Shown here: positions 16,165 to 23,801 of the stretch, in pieces
Layout of the letters: every line of letters begins with the position of its first letter
How positions within the stretch are numbered: the stretch's first letter is position 1
Notes under the pieces: model-generated
The model's database searches: none
Seen by the model: only the letters and a program-made list of their open reading frames with translations
Told to the model about the DNA's origin: nothing
Position numbers and translations under genes: made by a program
Source: Blautia sp.
Lineage (GTDB): Bacteria; Bacillota; Clostridia; Lachnospirales; Lachnospiraceae
Direction: 5' to 3'
Length of the DNA stretch: 64,000 nucleotides
Assembly: GCA_022769545.1 (NCBI GenBank)
Contig: JALEJS010000049.1
Span: forward strand, 1-64,000

Positions 16165-17373
16165 TTATTTGATCATTTCTCCCTTTTGCCATTTTCCTGA
16201 ATATTCAATCTCTCCTGTTTCCGTATAAAGAGTTCCTTTTCCATCATATTGACCTTTTTTCATCTCACCTTTATATCTTAATTTGTTTCGTACATATGCT
16301 TTAATATTTCCATTTTCTTTCCCTTTTTTAAATTCCCCAATTCGAATAACTAAATCATTGAATCCCATAATTTCAATTAACTGCTCTTCGTTTTCCAACA
16401 GACATGCCATCGATGATTCATAATCCGGAAAAAGAAAATGTACACCTGTACCTGATTCTTTGCTATCATTAAACTCTCCTATATATTTCATATAATTAAA
16501 ATAATTATTTGCAGCATTTTGCATGTCGTTAAATTCTGCCAAAAGCCGCAAGAACACATCATTGTCTAATTCTTTTCTCGAATAATACTTTATTCCATCA
16601 CCATTATATTTTCCTTTTTCAAATTCCCCAATATATATCGGAACCATTATAGGATTTCCCTCTTTATCTTTACTCACTACATCATAAATTATCCCAAATC
16701 CATGGGGCATATCATTTTTGTATTCTCCTTGATATATGTAATTGGCCCTGTCACTGTTATCCACTATTGTATATTTTTCTTTTCGTTCATAAACATATTG
16801 CCATTCACCGCCTGTTTCAAGTTTTAATCCACGCTCAAGTAATTTTTTCGCCTTTTTCATACACTTCGAAAATGCAGGTTCTATTTCATATAATTCACTA
16901 ATGTAATTTCCAAAATAATCTGTACACCAAATCGAATTAGATAAAATAGAACTTAATTTCAATTCTCGCTCCGTAACCATATCATCATAATCTACAGAAT
17001 AATTCTCTCCTGATGACTGTTCAGGAGAATTATCAATGTATTCATTTGTGTATACGTCATTCTCTGCCATTTGAATATTTTCTTCCTCGTATTTTTCCGT
17101 TGCAATATCAGCATTATTTTTCACTGAATCATTCATACTTCTTGCAATAAATGAAATAACTAAAAAAAACAGAATGGCTCCTACTACAATTTTCCCTTGG
17201 GGTTCTTTCTTTTTTGAATTTTTTTTAACATTCTTTTTGCTTTGTTTTGTATTAATACGGGTAAAATTATTTTTTGTATCCTTATCCCGATCTTCAAAAA
17301 CAATAGGATTTCTGCAATATGGACATATCTTCCACCCGTCCCTCAATTCTTTTCCACAGTTTTTACAATACAT
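16165..17373 (-). CDS. Zinc-ribbon membrane protein with C-terminal MORN repeats
   Basis: The protein has 402 aa. An N-terminal zinc ribbon (CKNCG at 3-7, CPYC at 17-20) is followed by a Lys/Asn-rich linker and one membrane segment at about 63-80 (GAILFFLVISFIAR). From about 210 to the end come MORN-type repeats (YQGEYKNDMPHGFG, YIGEFEKGKYNGDG, YKGEMKKGQYDGKG, YSGKWQKGE), one of which is interrupted by a long insert. MORN repeats often act as scaffold or lipid-contact elements. The start codon directly abuts the stop of the upstream gene, so they are one operon. Function is unknown. The AT-rich codon use differs from most of the element. Confidence 0.8.
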   Translation of the reverse strand: MYCKNCGKELRDGWKICPYCRNPIVFEDRDKDTKNNFTRINTKQSKKNVKKNSKKKEPQGKIVVGAILFFLVISFIARSMNDSVKNNADIATEKYEEENIQMAENDVYTNEYIDNSPEQSSGENYSVDYDDMVTERELKLSSILSNSIWCTDYFGNYISELYEIEPAFSKCMKKAKKLLERGLKLETGGEWQYVYERKEKYTIVDNSDRANYIYQGEYKNDMPHGFGIIYDVVSKDKEGNPIMVPIYIGEFEKGKYNGDGIKYYSRKELDNDVFLRLLAEFNDMQNAANNYFNYMKYIGEFNDSKESGTGVHFLFPDYESSMACLLENEEQLIEIMGFNDLVIRIGEFKKGKENGNIKAYVRNKLRYKGEMKKGQYDGKGTLYTETGEIEYSGKWQKGEMIK

Positions 17374-18918
17374 TTATTTTACCTCTTCTCCACAAAACGG
17401 ACAATACAGTACATCATTAGGTATTTTTTCTCCACATATAGAACACCTAATAGAATCAAAAGATCCATTATGTAACAATCTAGCCTTTTTTTCATATTCT
17501 TTTTTTATCTGTTGATAATCAGACTCTGCTTGTTTACATTCCTTTAATTCAAGGTATGTATTTAATACAATTATTCCTGCTATTACCAGAAGTATAATAC
17601 CAAATATTATATTTATTGCAAGTGCAGCACTACTTGCCAAAAGTCCAATAAGAATATTTCTTTTTAATACTCTTTTTACCTTTGGTATCCCCTTGCTTTT
17701 TTTCCTCATTTCTTGACATTCATATTCAATCTGATCGCTCAATTTTTTTAACTCTGCAATGGCTTCTTGCGTTCTCCAATTGTACTTGTCAAATTTTTCT
17801 TTAGCCTGATATTTCTCTAAAGCTGTTGTACCTTCCAAATATTTTCGAATTTCTAAAACCTCTTCTTTTACCAAATTTGCATGTTGAACAGATTTATACT
17901 CTTTTCCATCAAAGCTTCTATTTCGTACATCTCTCGCTTGATCACGATTTTCATATAATATACCATTTACAGTACGTTCAGCTTTGTCAATCTCCTCTAG
18001 TCTCTTTTTTATATCTCCTAAATACGAGTTTTCCGAATCATCGACACCATAATAATTTCCCGCTTCTCTAATTATTTTATCCATTTGGAAAAGTTGTTCT
18101 TCTGAAAGATCTGTCCATGCCTTTCCCCTCATATTCTCTGGAATAGTTTCTCCTAATAAAACAATTTTATATGAAGCAACAATTTCTTTCATTCCCAGAT
18201 ATTGCATTACTTTTTCTATTTCTTTCTTTTGGTCTCCAAATCTCTTTATTAATTCAAAATAGGAATAAGGGTAACATGGAAAAGTAGTTAGATTTTCAAT
18301 ATAGTCTCCTATATTTCTTTCACTTATTCCTGCTTTCTCAATATTTCCGGAAATTGTCAAAAACTTTGGAAAATCATATTTTTTTTCCATTACCCGATTT
18401 TTGTTTATTACGTCAACTACATCTATGCAAAGATGCGCCATATTCTTTAAGCCAATTTCATCACATACTTTCTCAATAATATTTTTGTCTTTTCTAATTA
18501 ATAGCAACCATTGGTACACTTCCATTTTATTATAATCAACTTTTCTATACCATAAAGAATTATAATATTCTGCTAATTTAAATCCTTCCATATTTCCTAA
18601 CGAACAAAACCACTTCTTTTTCAAATACTGATATAAATCATTTCTATCTAAAGTATAAATTCTATGTTCGATCAAATAATTCCAAAAAACTCCAAACATC
18701 GCACTTTGAATAGATAAAAGATATATTGCTAACTCGGAAATTTTTTCATTCGCATTTTTTTCTGAAATGACATTTGCAACTTCTATACAATGCTCCTTAA
18801 ACTCATTCAATTTTTCAGTACCTACATCTGTACTTTTCCAATAGAAGTTTCCAAACTCTTTATCTTCTTCACTTAATACTAATTCATAGCCATAAATTTT
18901 AAAAAAATTTTTTTTCAT
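17374..18918 (-). CDS. Large protein with coiled coil, membrane hairpin and C-terminal zinc ribbon
   Basis: The protein has 514 aa. The first 270 residues are soluble, mostly helical and rich in aromatic residues. A charged coiled-coil-like region at about 300-410 (KKRLEEIDKAERTV..., QEAIAELKKLSDQIE) follows. Two close hydrophobic segments at about 420-460 form a membrane hairpin. The end is a zinc ribbon (CSICG and CPFCG). The terminal ribbon resembles the N-terminal ribbon of the protein encoded next in the operon. The start has AGGAGG six bases upstream. I do not recognise the family. Confidence 0.75.
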   Translation of the reverse strand: MKKNFFKIYGYELVLSEEDKEFGNFYWKSTDVGTEKLNEFKEHCIEVANVISEKNANEKISELAIYLLSIQSAMFGVFWNYLIEHRIYTLDRNDLYQYLKKKWFCSLGNMEGFKLAEYYNSLWYRKVDYNKMEVYQWLLLIRKDKNIIEKVCDEIGLKNMAHLCIDVVDVINKNRVMEKKYDFPKFLTISGNIEKAGISERNIGDYIENLTTFPCYPYSYFELIKRFGDQKKEIEKVMQYLGMKEIVASYKIVLLGETIPENMRGKAWTDLSEEQLFQMDKIIREAGNYYGVDDSENSYLGDIKKRLEEIDKAERTVNGILYENRDQARDVRNRSFDGKEYKSVQHANLVKEEVLEIRKYLEGTTALEKYQAKEKFDKYNWRTQEAIAELKKLSDQIEYECQEMRKKSKGIPKVKRVLKRNILIGLLASSAALAINIIFGIILLVIAGIIVLNTYLELKECKQAESDYQQIKKEYEKKARLLHNGSFDSIRCSICGEKIPNDVLYCPFCGEEVK

Positions 18919-18946
18919 ATTATCCTCCTAAATCCCATAATCCCAA

Positions 18947-19120
18947 TTAATAAATTAATATTTTTATAATTGCAATTGGAATCAAAATCCACCCTAAGAT
19001 AAATCCTACAGCAATTCTCTGAAAAAAAATCCCCTGCCATGTACCAATTAGAATCCGATTTGCATATATTGTTTTCCCTGTCGCCCAATAACCTAAAATT
19101 AAATATAAGACCAGAATCAT
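18947..19120 (-). CDS. Small two-span membrane protein (57 aa)
   Basis: The ORF has 57 codons and starts MILVLYLILGYWATG. Two hydrophobic stretches (residues 2-12 and about 37-56) are separated by a short polar loop. It lies 28 bp upstream of the 514-aa gene on the same strand. GGAAGG and a G-rich stretch precede the ATG. A longer reading in another frame across this region is polar and much less protein-like. It is probably the first gene of the three-gene cassette 19120-16165. Confidence 0.6.
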   Translation of the reverse strand: MILVLYLILGYWATGKTIYANRILIGTWQGIFFQRIAVGFILGWILIPIAIIKILIY

Positions 19121-19234
19121 CCCCCACGCCTTCCTGTTACTAATATTTTTATAGTTATAAATAATTATACTATATCTATAAAAATATTACAATTAGAACA
19201 AATTATTTATGGATTGATTTAAGGATTGATTTTT

Positions 19235-19555
19235 ATGGATACGGTAGATTTTAAACGAATTAGTAAAAAATTAAAGGAACTCAGGATATCAAAAGGACTC
19301 ACGCAGGAATATGTTGCCAATATGGCGGATGTAAACACCAGTCATATCAGCAACATAGAGAACAACCGTGTTAAAGTTTCTTTGAACACACTGGTACAAA
19401 TATGTAATGCTTTAGATACTACAGTAGACTACGTATTGAGTGACGAGTACCTTAACTCATCGTCTGCATTAGATCAAAACATTTTAAATGAATTGCAGAA
19501 ATGCAATAAGGATACCAAAGAACGCATTTTAAAAATTATTCAAATTCTCCAGTAA
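19235..19555 (+). CDS. XRE-family transcriptional regulator
   Basis: The protein has 106 aa. The HTH_3 domain at about 8-62 has the standard pattern LKELRISKGLTQEYVANM, then SHISNIENNRVKVSLNTL. The C-terminal 40 aa are helical. The ATG at 19235 has AAGG 10 bases upstream, and a TTG three codons earlier is less likely. The gene is divergent from the membrane/zinc-ribbon cassette with a 114-bp AT-rich gap between them, so it probably controls that cassette, itself, or both. It converges with the small gene at 19560. Confidence 0.88.
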   Translation: MDTVDFKRISKKLKELRISKGLTQEYVANMADVNTSHISNIENNRVKVSLNTLVQICNALDTTVDYVLSDEYLNSSSALDQNILNELQKCNKDTKERILKIIQILQ

Positions 19556-19559
19556 GATA

Positions 19560-19856
19560 TTATTTTTCATCCCAGAGTTTTCCACATTCCATCAGTAAAT
19601 TTACTGCATATGTGAATCCACAGAGGAATCCTGTCTTTTCAGAAATTGTCAACAACTCATATAAAGAATCCGACAATTCGTCATCTGCCATCATTTTTTT
19701 ATGAGCAAATCGTTCTATTATGCCCAGAACTTTTTTCTCACTTTTTTTGCGATTATTCTGAATAAATTCCGTTTCCTGTATTGTCTGATATATGTTATCA
19801 AGAATATTTTTCATATGTATTTCCACTTCCTCCTCGTTCATTTTTATCTCATTCAT
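19560..19856 (-). CDS. Small helical protein, DUF6809-like
   Basis: The protein has 98 aa. Residues 15-23 (MKNILDNIY) and the end (GFLCGFTYAVNLLMEC) follow the pattern of DUF6809 proteins, which often start at that internal Met. The true start may therefore be 19814. It has no known function and stops four bases after the convergent XRE gene. The match is from memory of the family and is weak. Confidence 0.55.
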   Translation of the reverse strand: MNEIKMNEEEVEIHMKNILDNIYQTIQETEFIQNNRKKSEKKVLGIIERFAHKKMMADDELSDSLYELLTISEKTGFLCGFTYAVNLLMECGKLWDEK

Positions 19857-19952
19857 TTATACCGTTTCCACCTGCAATTTAGAGAAATCAAGCAGAAGGA
19901 TTTCTTCTGCTTGACCAGCTTCTACAACTTTCCCCTTCAGAATGCAGTTGTT

Positions 19953-20267
19953 TTATCCCGGAAAATCGGCGGTTAAGTTCCGCAAGGTGGCTGCTATCTC
20001 ATTCGCCGCATTTCTGGCATTTCCAATGCAACGCAGGATGATTAGCAAAGAGTTATTATCATCATTTTCTCTTAGAAAATCCTTCATTACATCCCACGCG
20101 TCACTTAGTTCGGTGTATACTTCTTGCCATTCGCATATCCAATTATTGTCTTTACATTGCTGCAACCGCTTTTCCCATTCTTCCTCACAAACTTCAAATG
20201 ATTTACACAAATTTGTTTCTGAAAAATCATCCGATAAATTTTGCAAAAATAATTCAGACAGATACAT
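19953..20267 (-). CDS. Unknown small acidic protein
   Basis: A 104-aa acidic, helical protein with several Trp and Cys residues (EEEWEKRLQQCKDNNWICEWQ at about 28-48). It has an excellent ribosome site (GGGAGG, six bases before ATG). It lies upstream of the DUF6809-like gene on the same strand with a 96-bp gap. I do not recognise it. Anti-restriction or accessory roles are possible but unsupported. Confidence 0.6.
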   Translation of the reverse strand: MYLSELFLQNLSDDFSETNLCKSFEVCEEEWEKRLQQCKDNNWICEWQEVYTELSDAWDVMKDFLRENDDNNSLLIILRCIGNARNAANEIAATLRNLTADFPG

Positions 20268-20810
20268 TTTTTACCTCCCAATAATTCTTATTTTTCTCGA
20301 AATCTACTTCTAAAAATGCAGTAAAGGTGTCACAAATTCTTTTTTTCCTAGATAATTCATTTTTCACACTCAAATGTAGATATCAAGATATTATTTTTTT
20401 ATCATATTCTGACCGAAAAAAATGTCGAATATGGTTTCATATCCGTACTTTCGTCAACGCTTTTCTACGCTTTTTCGAGATATTCTAAGAAAACGCATAT
20501 GAGACTTAACATGCGATTCCAGTTATCAAAATCACTGCACATACTCGCAAAACGTTTATCGCAACTGGAAATAGGACTCCCGCAAAGATGAGTCTGTCAT
20601 TCCTCACCATTTATAGCAGTAAAAGACTTTTTCACCTGAAATAAGCACTTTTCAGATTCTTTCTTCCGCTTACAAACGTCTCTATCCTTTTTATACATAT
20701 TCCAGAAGTCGCTATGCTACATAAGTAGTTTCTATTCAAAATTTTTCATCTATATTTATACTTTTCAATACCACAAAATAATTTTTCACAACACAACAAA
20801 CCATTAAATA

Positions 20811-20858
20811 AAGCATAGCAATATGTGCAGTCTCTTTTTGGACCACACCGCTATGCTT
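20811..20858. repeat. 9-bp inverted repeat near the mob genes
   Basis: AAGCATAGC (20811-20819) and GCTATGCTT (20850-20858) are perfect complements separated by 30 bases. It is a candidate relaxosome binding site in the presumed oriT region. Confidence 0.4.
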
Positions 20859-20891
20859 GCTTGGATATCCCTCAGGAATCCATATTATTAG

Positions 20892-20935
20892 GGACCGGAC
20901 CCCAAAGGAGTCCGGATCCTATAAAAATTTTTTTT
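20892..20935 (+). terminator. Terminator-like hairpin just before the mob ribosome site
   Basis: CCGGAC (20895-20900) pairs with GTCCGG (20910-20915), with extra pairing outside, and a T8 run follows at 20928-20935. Only five bases later comes AAAGGAG, the ribosome site of the MobC-like gene. This could attenuate transcription of the mob genes. Confidence 0.55.
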
Positions 20936-20950
20936 GAAAGGAGTAATTAC

Positions 20951-21271
20951 ATGGAAGAAAAAACAAAAATAATTAAAACTCGTGTTACGCAGGCAGAATA
21001 TGAAAAGGTTAAGGAAAAAGCACTGGAAAATAACATTTCTATCAGCGAACATCTAAGACATAATTTACTGTCTGCCCAACCAATTAATCCATTATACAGC
21101 AGCTCCGTCCACGATTATATGGTTTGCATCATGATATGCCGTGACCTGCTTGCCTCGCAAAACAATTCTCATGTTGATCCACAGGAATTGCGCAAAAGAA
21201 TGGTTTCAATTTTAGACAAGGAGTTGGTAATGTTATGGCGTATCTTAAATTCGTCCCAAACAAATATTTGA
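20951..21271 (+). CDS. MobC-like relaxosome accessory protein (ribbon-helix-helix)
   Basis: The protein has 106 aa. The N-terminal ribbon-helix-helix pattern (IIKTRVTQAEYEKVKEKA, then ISISEHLRHNLL) matches MobC-type mobilization proteins, which bind oriT and help the relaxase. The start is fixed by AAAGGAG eight bases upstream; an upstream in-frame extension runs through the terminator hairpin and is unlikely. The gene overlaps the relaxase gene by 37 bases. Confidence 0.78.
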   Translation: MEEKTKIIKTRVTQAEYEKVKEKALENNISISEHLRHNLLSAQPINPLYSSSVHDYMVCIMICRDLLASQNNSHVDPQELRKRMVSILDKELVMLWRILNSSQTNI

Positions 21272-21795
21272 CAAGTAACGATGTAAAAGCATTATTAAAT
21301 TATTGCATATCTCCTGATCGGAATCCCTATTACACTTCCAGTATTGCACACAATAGCTATGACGAAATAGAATATTATACTTTCAATTTCTGCTATCCTC
21401 ATTTTTATCATCACAAGCAAGGAAAAACCATATGCTACCATTATGTACTTTCCTTTGATCTGAACAATGAAATATCAAGGTTGGAAAAACTTTCTCTGGA
21501 TTCGCTCTTTTGCTATTTGGGTACCATGCCTGAGGTAAAAGGCCTGAACTTATTTTTCAGCGTTCACAGAACCAAATACGGATTACCCAAACATATCCAT
21601 ATCCTGGTCAGTTCAACCAATCCGGACAGCGGAAAATCTGCCTTCATCAATTTTGAATGTTTAAAATATCAAATTGGAGAGATTTTGGCAGATTTCAATA
21701 TTGCATTAGCCGGATACAGCTATTGCACTGCAAACGGTTATATAAACCGCGGTAATTATTCTCCCGAAAATCTTTACCTGGAGAATTTCCTGTAA
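21235..21795 (+). CDS. mobA: Compact MOBP-type relaxase
   Basis: The protein has 186 aa, much shorter than usual relaxases of 300 aa or more. Motif I looks like ALLNYCISPDRN, with Tyr23 as the probable nucleophile. The three-histidine motif is clear: H111, H120 and H122 in GLPKHIHILVSSTN, with a conserved Asn at 129. The family should nick oriT and stay attached to the 5' end. The protein seems to hold only the catalytic domain, with no primase or helicase tail. It overlaps the MobC-like gene and is followed by a strong terminator. A relaxase without coupling-protein genes in the element supports mobilization by a helper. Confidence 0.78.
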   Translation: MAYLKFVPNKYLTSNDVKALLNYCISPDRNPYYTSSIAHNSYDEIEYYTFNFCYPHFYHHKQGKTICYHYVLSFDLNNEISRLEKLSLDSLFCYLGTMPEVKGLNLFFSVHRTKYGLPKHIHILVSSTNPDSGKSAFINFECLKYQIGEILADFNIALAGYSYCTANGYINRGNYSPENLYLENFL

Positions 21796-21798
21796 TTT

Positions 21799-21832
21799 AA
21801 CACAGAGGGTAATTCATTTTACCCTCTGTGTT
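21799..21832. terminator. Bidirectional terminator after the relaxase gene
   Basis: AACACAGAGGGT (21799-21810) and ACCCTCTGTGTT (21821-21832) form a 12-bp stem between the convergent relaxase and HTH genes. Its right arm overlaps the last codons of the HTH gene. Confidence 0.75.
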
Positions 21833-22002
21833 TCCCGCCTGACATAATCAATGATTTCTTCTTTCGCAACTTTCCAGTGTCTTCCTTCTTTATATCCCTT
21901 TAATTTACGTTCACGCAATAAACTGTATAATCTGCTTTTTCCAATTCTTAATGCTTCACATGCTTCCTCAACGGTCATCACGCTTTCATACTGTTCAAAC
22001 AC
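21814..22002 (-). CDS. Small HTH DNA-binding protein (excisionase/MerR-like)
   Basis: The protein has 62 aa. The helix-turn-helix pattern SVMTVEEACEALRIGKSRL, then YKEGRHWKVAKEEIIDYV, is of the HTH_17 / excisionase-like type. Its start has AGGAGGTGA upstream. It lies 250 bp from attR. It could be a second directionality factor, a regulator of mob or int genes, or an unrelated regulator. The element already has a Tn916-type Xis at the other end. Confidence 0.8.
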   Translation of the reverse strand: MFEQYESVMTVEEACEALRIGKSRLYSLLRERKLKGYKEGRHWKVAKEEIIDYVRRETQRVK

Positions 22003-22090
22003 CTTAAATCACCTCCTGCATTTAATAAAATGTTTTAAAAATGAAATACGCCCTTCCATGTGATTCACTTTTTCATATGGTTATTCACCC

Positions 22091-22130
22091 AAAAAAGTCC
22101 GCAGGCTGTACGTCACCTGCGGACTTTTTA
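22091..22130. terminator. Bidirectional terminator near attR
   Basis: AGTCCGCAGG (22096-22105) and CCTGCGGACT (22116-22125) form a perfect 10-bp stem with A6 to the left and T5 to the right. It isolates the element's right end from transcription in either direction. Confidence 0.75.
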
Positions 22131-22168
22131 TCATATCTCTTTAAAACTCTGCATATTTTTTGTTTTTT

Positions 22169-22190
22169 TTGGTACAAAATTGGTACAAAC
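22169..22190. repeat. Right-end 11-bp repeats, probable integrase arm sites
   Basis: TTGGTACAAAA (22169-22179) is followed directly by TTGGTACAAAC (22180-22190). These are the same repeat, period and orientation as at 1046-1078. Confidence 0.65.
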
Positions 22191-22243
22191 CACCATTTTT
22201 CGGCCTGGCAAAGGGGCTCCAAACCCTTGATTTTACTGGCTTT

Positions 22244-23734
22244 TTACTTGTCCAGTGTCTTCATCGTCGGGAAGAGCAGCACATCGCGAATCGCCGCACT
22301 GTCTGTCAGAAGCATGCACATACGGTCGATTCCGAAGCCGATGCCTCCTGTGGGCGGCATGCCGACCATCAGTGCATTCATGAAATCATCGTCGGTGGTG
22401 TTTGCTTCCTCGTCGCCCTGCGCGAGAAGCTCTTCCTGTGCCTTAAAGCGCTCCAGCTGATCGATGGGGTCGTTCAGCTCGGAGTAGGCGTTTGCCATCT
22501 CCCATCCGTTCATGAAGAACTCAAAACGCTCCACATATTCCGGATTATCCGGTTTCTTCTTCGTCAGCGGAGAAATTTCGATCGGATGATCCATAACAAA
22601 GGTCGGCTGAATCATGTGTTCCTCTGCAAATTCCTCAAAGAACAGATTCAGGATATCACCTTTCTTATGTCTTTCTTCATATTCCACGTGATGCTCCTTT
22701 GCAGCGGCTCTCGCCTCCTCCAGTGTGTGGATTTCATTGAAATCAACGCCGGAGTATTTCTTAACCGCATCCACCATGGTGATGCGCTCGAACGGCTTGC
22801 CAAGGTCCATCTCGATTCCGTTATATACGATCTTCGTGGTTCCCAGAACCTCCTGTGCCACATAGCGGTACAGGTTTTCTGTCAGATCCATCATGCCATG
22901 ATAGTCTGTATATGCCTGGTACAGCTCCATCAGAGTGAATTCCGGATTGTGGCGGGTATCCAGACCCTCATTACGGAATACACGGCCGATTTCGTAAACG
23001 CGCTCCATGCCGCCTACGATCAGACGTTTCAGATACAGCTCCAGGGAGATCCGAAGCTTAAAGTCCTCATCCAATGCATTGAAATGTGTCTCGAACGGTC
23101 TCGCGGAAGCACCGCCGGCATTTGCCACCAGCATCGGTGTCTCCACTTCCATGAATCCCTGTCCATCCAGGTAGCGGCGGATCGCACTGAGAATTTTGGA
23201 ACGCTTGATGAAGGTGTCTTTCACCTCCGGGTTCATGATCAGATCCACATATCTCTGGCGATAGCGCATGTCTCTGTCTGTCAGTCCGTGGAATTTCTCC
23301 GGAAGTACCTGCAGACTCTTGGAAAGAAGTGTCACCTCTGCAGCATGGATGGAAATTTCTCCGGTTTTGGTCTTAAAGACCTCACCGCGGATACCGATCA
23401 GATCGCCCACATCCAGCTTTTTGAAATCCTTATACGGCTCTTCACCCACACTGTCCCTTGCCACATAGGACTGAATCGTTCCCTGAAGATCCTGCACATG
23501 GCAAAAAGAAGCTTTTCCCATGACACGTTTGGACATCATTCGTCCTGCAACGGTTACGGTTTTGCCTTCCAGGCTTTCAAACTGATCCTTAACTTCCTGA
23601 CTGTGATGTGATACATCATATTTTACGATTTTAAAAGGATCTTTTCCGTTTGCCTGCAGATCCGCCAGCTTCTCGCGGCGAACCTTCAGCAGCTGGTTCA
23701 AATCCTGTTCCGGCTTCTTCTGCTGTTCTGCCAT
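22244..23734 (-). CDS. lysS: Lysyl-tRNA synthetase, class II catalytic core
   Basis: The protein has 496 aa. It has an OB-fold anticodon-binding domain (about 60-150) and a class II catalytic domain with motif 2 ([15 protein letters not shown]) and motif 3 ([10 protein letters not shown], then [10 protein letters not shown]). It charges tRNA-Lys in the cytoplasm. The protein ends MKTLDK; the last three residues come from the mobile element. Outside the other end of the element lies the missing C-terminal tRNA-binding domain in the same frame. The host enzyme thus seems to be in two pieces. The catalytic core has the normal length of short-form bacterial LysRS (about 500 aa) and should be active. 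It lies 67 bp downstream of greA in one operon. Confidence 0.95.
   Translation of the reverse strand: MAEQQKKPEQDLNQLLKVRREKLADLQANGKDPFKIVKYDVSHHSQEVKDQFESLEGKTVTVAGRMMSKRVMGKASFCHVQDLQGTIQSYVARDSVGEEPYKDFKKLDVGDLIGIRGEVFKTKTGEISIHAAEVTLLSKSLQVLPEKFHGLTDRDMRYRQRYVDLIMNPEVKDTFIKRSKILSAIRRYLDGQGFMEVETPMLVANAGGASARPFETHFNALDEDFKLRISLELYLKRLIVGGMERVYEIGRVFRNEGLDTRHNPEFTLMELYQAYTDYHGMMDLTENLYRYVAQEVLGTTKIVYNGIEMDLGKPFERITMVDAVKKYSGVDFNEIHTLEEARAAAKEHHVEYEERHKKGDILNLFFEEFAEEHMIQPTFVMDHPIEISPLTKKKPDNPEYVERFEFFMNGWEMANAYSELNDPIDQLERFKAQEELLAQGDEEANTTDDDFMNALMVGMPPTGGIGFGIDRMCMLLTDSAAIRDVLLFPTMKTLDK
22255..22272. repeat. attR, 18-bp core inside the lysS 3' end
   Basis: Identical to 911-928. On the minus strand it covers the codons for Pro-Thr-Met-Lys-Thr of LysS. 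The next three codons, Leu-Asp-Lys, and the stop are supplied by the element. Confidence 0.85.
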
Positions 23735-23801
23735 GTTCTATCTCTCCTCTTCTCTTTTATTATTTCCCACTTACAGAAGTGGGAATCTTCTTCACCTGAG
23801 A

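Larger units (their letters stand above)
20268..20950. other. Non-coding region upstream of the mob genes, probable oriT region
   Basis: These 680 bases contain no convincing gene. They hold several inverted repeats: TTCCAGTT (20517-20524) with AACTGGAA (20573-20580), AAGCATAGC (20811-20819) with GCTATGCTT (20850-20858), and the GC-rich hairpin at 20892-20915. A non-coding, repeat-rich stretch directly upstream of a MobC-like/relaxase pair is where an origin of transfer is expected. I cannot identify a nic consensus. Confidence 0.5.
911..22272. mobile_element. Integrative mobilizable element, about 21.4 kb, inserted in lysS
   Basis: The element is bounded by an 18-bp direct repeat (911-928 and 22255-22272), and the two halves of lysS lie outside it. 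Inside are a tyrosine integrase and Xis at the left end, a MobC-like/relaxase pair at the right end, a serine resolvase, a recombination block, and cargo (prfH-rtcB, an unknown 541-aa protein, a YARHG protein and a zinc-ribbon/MORN cassette). I see no conjugation coupling protein, VirB4-like ATPase or other type IV secretion gene. It is thus probably mobilizable by a helper rather than self-transmissible. The section 16.0-21.8 kb is clearly more AT-rich than the flanks, which suggests a composite origin. Confidence 0.88.

Noticed and set aside
18915-19127. 70-codon minus ORF overlapping the small membrane gene
   Set aside because: The product is polar and irregular, while the neighbouring frame gives a clean two-span membrane protein with a stop before the next gene.
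19560-20267. Toxin-antitoxin pair beside the XRE gene
   Set aside because: Neither small protein shows a toxin motif, they are 96 bp apart, and the XRE gene is convergent with them rather than in the same operon.
911-22272. Prophage
   Set aside because: Integrase and recombination genes are phage-like, but there are no capsid, tail, portal, terminase or lysis genes, and a relaxase is present.
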